A stretch of 5,121 nucleotides of DNA from Anaerolinea sp. GTDB lineage: Bacteria; Chloroflexota; Anaerolineae; Anaerolineales; Villigracilaceae. The stretch is taken from NCBI GenBank assembly GCA_020720965.1, contig DYNS01000232.1, forward strand, positions 1 to 5,121. The letters are read 5' to 3'. The position numbers were made by a program, and so were the translations under genes. The notes under the pieces are model-generated. The model made no database searches. It was not told where the DNA came from and saw only the letters and a program-made list of their open reading frames with translations. Position 1 is the stretch's first letter, and every line of letters begins with the position of its first letter. Shown one piece after another: positions 1-5,121 of the stretch.

Positions 1-784
1 TATTTTCGCGAAAAATTTCGGTTTCAAAGAGGAGAATCAGTTCCCGCTCTGCCAGTTCTTGCAAATCTGCCAGGTTGCAGCCCGCCTGAGCATATACCCA
101 GGAAACCGCCACCGCTTGCGGTTCCTGCATTAAAAAGCGCAAAGCCCGCTGACGGCGCTCCAGCGTGGCGGGGGTGCGCCCCAAAGTGGGCAGGGATTCC
201 TGGGCTTGTTGGGGCGTTACCGCCAACTGCGCCATGCGGATGTATTTGGGGCGCACCGAGGGCGGGGGCAGTACCGAGCGGGTGTTAAGAATCCCCTGAC
301 GGACAAGCGCCTGGGCAGATTTTCGCCAGTCCACCCGCGCAAAGTGACTCTCCAATTGCCTGCCGCGCAGGGGTCCGCGTTCTTGCAGCAAAGCGAGAAT
401 CCGCGCCTGGGTGGGGGAAATGCCCGCCAGGGCGGGGCTACCCCGGAGGGTATAGAGGGTATCGGCTTGTTTGCTGATGCCGGTAGGGAGCATGAGGGCG
501 ATAAAGGCGGCAACCGGCTGCAAAGTCTCTTGCGCCAAATGACGCGCCAGCCAAACCTGGGCAGGGGTGAGAACCGGGTTGGGGTCCAGCAAATCCAGAA
601 TGGCTTTAGGCTGGGCAACCGAGGGGGCGGGGAGCAGGTCTAGCGCCACGCCCTGGGCGGTCTGCGCCCCAAAAGGCAAAGTGACCAGGCTGCCCACCCC
701 AATCTGCCCGGCAAGGTGGGGTGGGATGGCGTAGTCGTATTCTCCAAAGACGGAGGGGAGGTTTACAGCGGCGCGGAGGTACAT
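1..784 (-). CDS. priA: Primosomal protein N' (PriA), N-terminal part, truncated by the window edge
   Basis: PriA is the cytoplasmic DExH helicase that recognises stalled or repaired forks and reloads the replisome. The reading frame starts at an ATG (782-784) and stays open to position 2, giving 261 codons of a protein that is usually 700-850 residues. Residues 1-100 look like the 3'-end-binding domain. They hold VNLPSVFGEYDYAIP (F13, D17, Y18), then GVGSLVTLPFG (29-39), then PVLTPAQVWLARHLA and a stretch ending LMLPTG at 97-102. This order matches the start of E. coli PriA, where the Phe-Asp-Tyr motif contacts the terminal 3' base. Residues about 122-178 read as the winged-helix domain. The helicase motifs and zinc-binding cysteines lie outside the window. 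The ATG is 12 nt after the upstream stop codon and has no clear Shine-Dalgarno sequence, so translational coupling to the membrane-protein gene is likely (inference). Identification comes from motif order only. Confidence 0.9.
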   Translation of the reverse strand, partial: MYLRAAVNLPSVFGEYDYAIPPHLAGQIGVGSLVTLPFGAQTAQGVALDLLPAPSVAQPKAILDLLDPNPVLTPAQVWLARHLAQETLQPVAAFIALMLPTGISKQADTLYTLRGSPALAGISPTQARILALLQERGPLRGRQLESHFARVDWRKSAQALVRQGILNTRSVLPPPSVRPKYIRMAQLAVTPQQAQESLPTLGRTPATLERRQRALRFLMQEPQAVAVSWVYAQAGCNLADLQELAERELILLFETEIFREN

Positions 785-796
785 GGGCAAAGGCTT

Positions 797-2338
797 TTAG
801 GGGTTGGCAAAGGTGAAAATGGCAACCGAATCGTTTTCAAACACGAGGGGGGTTTGGGCGGAGAGCAGGGAGGTGTAAAGGGGGCTGGTTTGGGTGGCAA
901 GAATCCCCTCGCAATCGGCAGAGGGGGTGCATTTTTTGGGCAGAAAGAGAAAGTTGAAGGCGGGCAAACCCTGAGTCTCTTTTTGCAAACAGGCAGCATC
1001 TTTCCAGTAACAGGCCTGGGTGGATTGAATTTGGGAGGTGTAAGCAAAAAAAGTATCGCCCTGTATCCATTCCCGCCCCTGCACGGTGCTTATGGAATGC
1101 TGACCGGTCAGGGCGGGGAACCATTCGGTTACGGGGTCAGAGAAAAAGGAGGGGTTGCCGGTAAGGACAAGGAAGCGGCTTTGAGGGGGCAGGTTGTCTT
1201 TTGTCCACTGCATGGCTTGCACAAGCGGGGGCTGCAAGGCTGTTTGGGAAAAATGCAAAAGAGATAGATACGCGCCCGTGAGATTGAGAAAGAGAAGGTA
1301 GGCAACCGCCCCTGCCCGCCACCACGCCGAAGGTTTGGACTCGTTCCACTGCGCCAGCAGGAATTGGGCAGCCAGAATGGACCAGGGCACAAGAGCAACC
1401 ACGCTTGCGTTACGAGGATTGACCAGGTAAGGGGCAAGAAGAAAAGCAGGGATGAGCCATTCCTTTTTGGAAAGCGCCCCAAACAAGCCTAGTAAACCCG
1501 CCATGGCAAGAAGGGAAAAAGGCGACTCGGATACCATTTTGATGGCGGTTATCTGGTAAATTGCCCACAAAAGGTTATAGTAACCGGTTTGGGGGGCATT
1601 CAGAAAAGGGGAAACTCCCCACCGAAGGAGAACAGTAGCCCACCAGGGCGAGGAGAGAATCAACACGCCCAGAGCGACCCATAACGCCTTTTTGAAGTTA
1701 TTCCAATGGGGTCGAAACAAAAAGAACGTGACCGGTAGGGCAACCGCATGGAGGAGCATTTCCGGGTGGGTGAGAACAGTGAGGGCGGCGGCGAGAATGG
1801 TCTGCCACACTGCGCTGCGGCGCTCCTCCCAAAAAAGTTGATAACTGGCTGTAACAGTGAGCAGCAAAAAGAAAAAACCGGGAGCGCGGGTAAGCCCCCC
1901 ACCCATCAGCAGCCAGAGATGCGAGGCAGGCGCAAGCGCATACAAGAGCGCCGCCACCGAGGCTTTTAGCGGGTCTTTGAGCATGACATGGGCAAGACGG
2001 AAGACAAGCAGAATGGAGGCGGTGGCAAAAAAAGGCGGCATCCACAATAAGGCTTGCAAGGGGGAGATGCCCATCCGTGTGAGCGCGGCTGCCAGGTAAA
2101 AAGACAAGGGCGGGTAAGCAAGAGGGATTTGTAACTGATTGTAAGTGGTCGTAGCAGGCAGCAGGAAGTTATTCGCCAAAATATCTTCAATGATGACGTA
2201 GAACATCCCGCCGTCATTGGGCGGGAACCCAGCCGAAAAAGCCGGGAGAAAACGAAACCACCCACCCAAAAGAAAAGCCAGCAGAACAATGAGAAGGGAG
2301 AGCTGTGGGTTGGTAAGGGGAAGGGTCTTATTTTTCAT
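797..2338 (-). CDS. Polytopic membrane protein, putative GT-C type glycosyltransferase
   Basis: This is a 513-residue inner-membrane protein that I cannot match to a named family. It begins with a lysine-containing N-tail and a first hydrophobic helix at about 13-33. The next loop, outside the membrane by the positive-inside rule, carries NDGGMFY (41-47). AYPPLSFYLAAAL follows at 74-86. An early loop acidic residue (D42) followed by a YPP-type helix resembles GT39/ArnT-like GT-C enzymes, which use polyprenyl-phosphate sugars. Further hydrophobic segments lie near 92-113, 124-146, 152-170, 177-207, 217-238, 275-305, 309-330 and 340-362. Residues about 370-513 form a soluble tail, probably extracytoplasmic, with four cysteines (443, 450, 470, 476). 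The frame stays open upstream to an ATG at 2416, but that extension translates the tRNA-Ser 3' end and its terminator. I therefore start at the ATG at 2336-2338, preceded by AAAAGG only 3 nt away. The glycosyltransferase role is inference; an unknown membrane protein is the fallback. Confidence 0.75.
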   Translation of the reverse strand: MKNKTLPLTNPQLSLLIVLLAFLLGGWFRFLPAFSAGFPPNDGGMFYVIIEDILANNFLLPATTTYNQLQIPLAYPPLSFYLAAALTRMGISPLQALLWMPPFFATASILLVFRLAHVMLKDPLKASVAALLYALAPASHLWLLMGGGLTRAPGFFFLLLTVTASYQLFWEERRSAVWQTILAAALTVLTHPEMLLHAVALPVTFFLFRPHWNNFKKALWVALGVLILSSPWWATVLLRWGVSPFLNAPQTGYYNLLWAIYQITAIKMVSESPFSLLAMAGLLGLFGALSKKEWLIPAFLLAPYLVNPRNASVVALVPWSILAAQFLLAQWNESKPSAWWRAGAVAYLLFLNLTGAYLSLLHFSQTALQPPLVQAMQWTKDNLPPQSRFLVLTGNPSFFSDPVTEWFPALTGQHSISTVQGREWIQGDTFFAYTSQIQSTQACYWKDAACLQKETQGLPAFNFLFLPKKCTPSADCEGILATQTSPLYTSLLSAQTPLVFENDSVAIFTFANP

Positions 2339-2353
2339 AGGCCTTTTTTTCCG

Positions 2354-2385
2354 AATAACAAAACCCCCATCGGCTGGGATGGGGG
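2354..2385 (-). terminator. Intrinsic terminator of the tRNA-Ser gene
   Basis: On the minus strand, CCCCCATC (2385-2378) and GATGGGGG (2371-2364) form a perfect 8-bp GC-rich stem around a 6-nt loop. TTTTGTTATT (2363-2354) follows. This is a classic rho-independent terminator, beginning 3 nt after the tRNA CCA end. The T-tract ends 15 nt before the ATG of the membrane-protein gene. The plus strand has no T-tract after the hairpin, so the terminator works in one direction only. Confidence 0.85.
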
Positions 2386-2388
2386 CTG

Positions 2389-2479
2389 TGGCGGAGAGAG
2401 TGGGATTCGAACCCACGGTAGACTAGAAGCCTACAACGGTTTTCGAGACCGTCCCATTCAACCACTCTGGCATCTCTCC
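2389..2479 (-). tRNA. tRNA-Ser, anticodon CGA
   Basis: This is a class II tRNA of 91 nt including an encoded CCA (2391-2389). The acceptor stem GGAGAGA (2479-2473) pairs perfectly with TCTCTCC (2399-2393), and the discriminator base is G (2392). The D-stem is CCA/TGG. The anticodon stem ACGGT/ACCGT encloses loop CTCGAAA with anticodon CGA at 2445-2443, which reads serine codon UCG. A long variable arm, with GTAG pairing to CTAC, is the serine hallmark. The T-arm is GTGGG-TTCGAAT-CCCAC. It has its own -10 box upstream and its own terminator downstream, so it is probably transcribed independently of its neighbours. Confidence 0.97.
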
Positions 2480-2560
2480 GTGCGGCGGGGGGAGATTATA
2501 CCCCACATTTGAAAAAGTCCGATTCGCCGGGCAAATTCCCATCATCACGGTATGAGCCGG
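2480..2560. other. Short intergenic region between the beta-CASP RNase gene and tRNA-Ser
   Basis: This 81-nt gap holds the tRNA promoter and one copy plus part of the second copy of an imperfect 15-nt repeat. I see no ORF in it. I see no stable hairpin followed by a T-tract that would end the upstream mRNA; the only candidates are 3-4 bp stems. Read-through from the RNase gene into the tRNA is therefore possible. Confidence 0.6.
2495..2500 (-). promoter_or_regulatory. Probable -10 box of the tRNA-Ser promoter
   Basis: The minus strand reads TATAAT exactly here, preceded by GGGG and followed by 15 nt before the tRNA 5' end. A start 7-8 nt downstream would leave a leader of about 8 nt for RNase P to remove. 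The -35 region is poor: at 15-17 nt spacing the best match is CGGACT, which shares only GAC with TTGACA. The stretch between the -10 box and the tRNA is almost entirely G and C. Confidence 0.7.
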
Positions 2561-2570
2561 TTAAATTTCC
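2526..2570 (-). repeat. Imperfect 15-nt direct repeat flanking the RNase gene end
   Basis: On the minus strand, GGAAATTTAACCGGC (2570-2556) and GGGAATTTGCCCGGC (2540-2526) agree at 12 of 15 positions and start 30 nt apart. The first copy includes the TAA stop of the beta-CASP RNase gene. The repeat may be chance or a remnant of a small duplication; no function is evident. Confidence 0.35.
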
Positions 2571-3955
2571 AGTGTCTGATGCGCCTCCGGGTAAAAGACC
2601 TTGTGCAAACCACCTTCCATCAATTTCTGCTTCAGGGGGAGGGCGGCGCGTTCTTCGCCGTGTACCAAGAAGATGCCGTGCTTTTGTCCGTTTCCGGCGC
2701 GGGCATATTGGGTGAGGAAATCCTGCCCGGCGTGGGCGGAAAGCCCGCCGATGGTGGCGATTTCGGCGCGGCGGTAAAAGACCTCGCCAAAGATTTTTAT
2801 CTTCTCTTCCCGGTCTGCCAGGCGGCGACCGAGAGTGAAGGGCGCTTGCCAGGAGACGATGACGATGGTGTTGCGAGCGTCTTCGATATTGTTCTTAAGA
2901 TGGTGCAGGATGCGCCCGTTTTCTGCCATGCCCGAGGCGGAGATGATGACCATTGGTTCGCGTCTCTCGTTTAGCTGCTTGGATTCTTGTACCGAGCGAA
3001 TGTAGGTTAGTCCGTCAAAATCCAGGGCGGGGTGTTTGCCTTTGAGCATGAAGTCCCAGGTTTCAGCATCAAAATATTCGCGGTAACGCTTAAACACATC
3101 GGTTGTGTTCACTGCGAGGGGGCTATCTACGAACACGGGCAGGCGCGGAATATCCCCGGCTTCTATCATACGGTGCAGGTTGTAGACAATTTCCTGGGTG
3201 CGCCCCACCGCAAAGGAGGGGATGACGACCTTGCCACCCTTTTTGACGGTGTTATAGACGACATCCCGCAGTTCCTTGTAGGCAAGTTCCGGGTCGCGGT
3301 GAGGTTTGTCGCCGTAGGTCGATTCCATGATGAGCAGGTCGGCAGCTTCCGGCAGGATGGGGTCGCGCAAGAGAGGGAGTTTGAGCCTGCCAATATCGCC
3401 GGAGAACCAGATTTTGGTGTGGCGGTTGTTTTCTTCCACATCCAAAAAAGCGGCGGCGGAGCCCAGAATGTGACCTGCTTCAACCAATTTGGCGTTTACG
3501 CCCGGAATAGGTTCAAAATCTATGCCCAAGTCCACCGGTTTCATCAGCGGGCGGACAAGTTCGGCATCTTCTTCGGTGTAGATGGGTTCAATCTGTTCCT
3601 TGCCGCGCCGCTCGTCTCGGTAGTTCAGGTATGCCGCATCCGATTCCTGGATATGTCCGGAATCGCGCAGCATGATGTCGGTAAGGTCTATGGTGGGGGC
3701 AGTGGCGTAGATTTTCCCGGTAAAGCCCTGTTTCACCAGGTTGGGCAGGTTGCCGCTATGGTCAATGTGGGCATGGGAGAGGATGACTGCGTCAATTGTG
3801 GAGGGGTCAAAGGGGAAGTTGCGGTTGCGCTCGTAGGTTTCGCTGCGCCTGCCCTGATACATGCCGCAGTCTAACAAGAGGTTTGCGCCGTTTACTTCCA
3901 ACAGGTGCATGGAACCGGTGACCGTTTGGGCTGCTCCGTGAAAACGAATCTTCAT
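2561..3955 (-). CDS. MBL-fold / beta-CASP RNA-processing exo- or endonuclease (YSH1/CPSF-like)
   Basis: This is a 464-residue cytoplasmic zinc-dependent RNase-like enzyme of the COG1236 type, the family of archaeal CPSF homologues and Thermus TTHA0252. The metallo-beta-lactamase motifs are complete: HAHIDHSG with H61, H63, D65 and H66, then H162 in GHILGSA, then D187 in SGDIG. The beta-CASP module is inserted after these, with motif A at E211 (ESTYGD), motif B in SGMAENGRILHHL (H351/H352) and motif C at H408 in GLSAHAGQ. The closing zinc ligand is probably H432 in LVHGEE. Length is slightly above the usual 430-460. The start is well supported: AGGAGG sits 5 nt before the ATG and M1 opens the canonical first strand, MKIRFHGAAQTVTGS. 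It follows rnd by 26 nt, suggesting a shared mRNA and joint work in RNA turnover (inference). Whether it acts as an endo- or exonuclease cannot be told from sequence. Confidence 0.92.
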   Translation of the reverse strand: MKIRFHGAAQTVTGSMHLLEVNGANLLLDCGMYQGRRSETYERNRNFPFDPSTIDAVILSHAHIDHSGNLPNLVKQGFTGKIYATAPTIDLTDIMLRDSGHIQESDAAYLNYRDERRGKEQIEPIYTEEDAELVRPLMKPVDLGIDFEPIPGVNAKLVEAGHILGSAAAFLDVEENNRHTKIWFSGDIGRLKLPLLRDPILPEAADLLIMESTYGDKPHRDPELAYKELRDVVYNTVKKGGKVVIPSFAVGRTQEIVYNLHRMIEAGDIPRLPVFVDSPLAVNTTDVFKRYREYFDAETWDFMLKGKHPALDFDGLTYIRSVQESKQLNERREPMVIISASGMAENGRILHHLKNNIEDARNTIVIVSWQAPFTLGRRLADREEKIKIFGEVFYRRAEIATIGGLSAHAGQDFLTQYARAGNGQKHGIFLVHGEERAALPLKQKLMEGGLHKVFYPEAHQTLEI

Positions 3956-3960
3956 CTCTT

Positions 3961-3966
3961 CCTCCT
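3961..3966 (-). promoter_or_regulatory. Strong Shine-Dalgarno site for the beta-CASP RNase gene
   Basis: The minus strand reads AGGAGG followed by AAGAG and then the ATG at 3955. It lies in the 26-nt gap after the rnd stop codon. It is the only near-consensus ribosome binding site seen before a start codon in this window and it fixes the start of the downstream gene. Confidence 0.85.
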
Positions 3967-3981
3967 GTTCTGTTTCTTTGG

Positions 3982-5118
3982 TTATGGGCTGATGATTTTA
4001 AGAATTTCCTCTCCAAAGCGCTGCACCCGCGAAGGGGATTCGTCCATAATTTGGGCAAGGGCGGCAGGGCTGCTGGGGGCTTGCTCCGCAATGGCTTGCA
4101 CATATTGGCGGGGCAAAACAACATCGGATTCTACTTTGAGTTCTTCCGCTTTCATTTTACGCCATGTTTTAAGGGCATTGATGCGGTTTAACAACTTCTC
4201 GGATGGTTTAACGGTGGGGGTGGGGCGCACCAAAGGGGCGTGGGCGGCACGGCGCAGAGCTTCCAGGATGCTTTTTCCAAACCGCTCCAACTGACGGGGA
4301 GTCATGCCTGCGGCGGCGAGGTCTGCCTGGGTTTGGGGCATTTCTGTGGCGAGTTTAAGCAGGAGGCGGTCATCCAGTACCTTGAAGATGGGGCGATTAA
4401 GGCGTTCTGCCAGGCGCTCGCGGGTGAGGCAGAGTTCATTGAGGGCGGTCTGCCCACGCGGGGTAAGCGCCTGGTTGCCGTTGATGCGTTCCCAGCGTTC
4501 ACGCTGCGGTTTAGGCTCCGGGTTGGTTAGGGGTTGGCAGGCGCGGGCAAAATCTTCCTGCGCCAGTTGCCACAGGTCAGCAGCACGCAACTCGGTTTCC
4601 AAGACATCACGCAGGTTGAGCAGGTAGTGAGTATCCAGGCGGGCGTAGTCAATTTGCTCCGGGGGCAGGGGGCGGGCGCTCCAGTTGGCTTTTTGGTAGC
4701 GTTTGTCCATTTCCAGTTCAAATTTTTCTTTGAGCAGGCTGCTCAATCCCATTTGTTTGTAGCCAAGGGTGCGGGCGGCGAGCATGGTGTCGAAAAGATT
4801 GGAGAAGGTGAGGTCGAAGTCGCGGCGCAGACCGATGAGGTCATATTCCGCTGCGTGAAAAACTTTTTCGATGGCTGGGTTGGCAAAGAAATCTACCAGC
4901 GGGGTGAGGTCGTTGAGGGCAAGCGGGTCTACGAGGTAGTCTTGCGAGGGGGTGGAGAATTGCAAAAGGCAGACTTGTTCGCGGTAGACATACAGCGAGT
5001 TGGCTTCTGTATCTACCGCCACGCGAGGGTGTCGGGAGAGTTCTGCGGCGAGGGCTTGCAGGTCGGGGAGTTTATCTACCCAGATGGGCGGGGAGGCGAG
5101 GGGGTTTTGTTCTGTCAT
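3982..5118 (-). CDS. rnd: Ribonuclease D (DEDDy 3'-5' exoribonuclease with tandem HRDC domains)
   Basis: RNase D trims the 3' ends of tRNA precursors and other small structured RNAs in the cytoplasm, using two metal ions. The protein is 378 residues, close to the E. coli enzyme. The DEDDy exonuclease core spans about 12-195, with D36 and E38 in VAVDTEANS, D93 in FHAAEYDLIGL, and Y158 and D162 in YARLDTHYLL. All four acidic residues and the tyrosine are present, so it should be active. RNase D family landmarks are also present: FDTMLAARTLGY at 109-120 and the GLSSLL stretch at 124-129. HRDC domain 1 covers about 208-292. A linker rich in proline and basic residues follows, and HRDC domain 2 covers about 306-378. 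The ATG at 5116-5118 is the likely start because MTEQ leads straight into the expected N-terminus. Only 3 nt lie upstream in the window, so a longer N-terminus cannot be excluded. Confidence 0.93.
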   Translation of the reverse strand: MTEQNPLASPPIWVDKLPDLQALAAELSRHPRVAVDTEANSLYVYREQVCLLQFSTPSQDYLVDPLALNDLTPLVDFFANPAIEKVFHAAEYDLIGLRRDFDLTFSNLFDTMLAARTLGYKQMGLSSLLKEKFELEMDKRYQKANWSARPLPPEQIDYARLDTHYLLNLRDVLETELRAADLWQLAQEDFARACQPLTNPEPKPQRERWERINGNQALTPRGQTALNELCLTRERLAERLNRPIFKVLDDRLLLKLATEMPQTQADLAAAGMTPRQLERFGKSILEALRRAAHAPLVRPTPTVKPSEKLLNRINALKTWRKMKAEELKVESDVVLPRQYVQAIAEQAPSSPAALAQIMDESPSRVQRFGEEILKIISP

Positions 5119-5121
5119 GCG

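Noticed and set aside
206..643. Open frames on both strands across the left end, up to 145 codons
   Set aside because: They overlap the PriA frame, which reads continuously from 784 to the edge with the expected domain pattern. Their translations are rich in Gly, Arg and Pro and have no motif.
716..1267. Plus-strand open frame of 183 codons, antisense to the end of the membrane protein and the start of priA
   Set aside because: It is glycine-rich and unlike any family I know, and it straddles two supported genes on the opposite strand.
2339..2416. N-terminal extension of the membrane protein beginning MGSNPTLSAT
   Set aside because: The GSNPTLSA peptide is the usual artefact of translating the 3' end of a tRNA-Ser gene. 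The extension would cross the tRNA, its CCA end and its terminator. The ATG at 2338 leads directly into the first membrane helix.
3032..3874. Open frame of 280 codons on the plus strand, antisense to the beta-CASP RNase
   Set aside because: It lies entirely inside a well-supported gene with intact catalytic motifs on the other strand. Its translation shows no recognisable domain, and it appears to be open only because of the codon use of the real gene.
3982..5118. Possible toxin or defence nuclease reading of the DEDD protein
   Set aside because: The DEDDy core followed by two HRDC domains at 378 residues is the standard housekeeping RNase D layout. Nothing nearby suggests a defence island or mobile element.

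Overview
The window is ordinary-looking bacterial chromosome with every gene on the minus strand. By eye the G+C content is in the mid-50s percent. Read in the direction of transcription (5121 to 1), the order is: ribonuclease D (rnd), a beta-CASP metallo-beta-lactamase-fold RNase, tRNA-Ser(CGA), a large polytopic membrane protein resembling GT-C glycosyltransferases, and the N-terminal third of primosomal protein N' (PriA), which runs off the left edge. The protein style and the compact tRNA with its encoded CCA fit a member of the Chloroflexota (Anaerolineae-like). That assignment rests on impression only; no phylogenetic marker was compared.

Right part (2561-5118): rnd and the beta-CASP RNase are 26 nt apart. 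A strong Shine-Dalgarno sequence for the second gene lies in the gap, so they look like one transcription unit devoted to RNA processing or decay. No convincing terminator follows the second gene before the tRNA.

Middle (2339-2560): the tRNA-Ser gene has a perfect TATAAT box just upstream and an intrinsic terminator just downstream. The terminator's T-tract ends only 15 nt before the start codon of the next gene. No separate promoter for the downstream genes is obvious, so their expression may depend on terminator read-through.

Left part (1-2338): the membrane protein and priA are separated by 12 nt and probably form a second unit. They are probably unrelated in function: one is envelope glycosylation or an unknown membrane role, the other is replication restart.

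I found no mobile element, CRISPR array, phage gene or clearly new system. The points most worth a second look are the uncharacterised membrane protein, the terminator jammed against its start codon, variant residues in the beta-CASP enzyme, and the RNase/RNase/tRNA neighbourhood.
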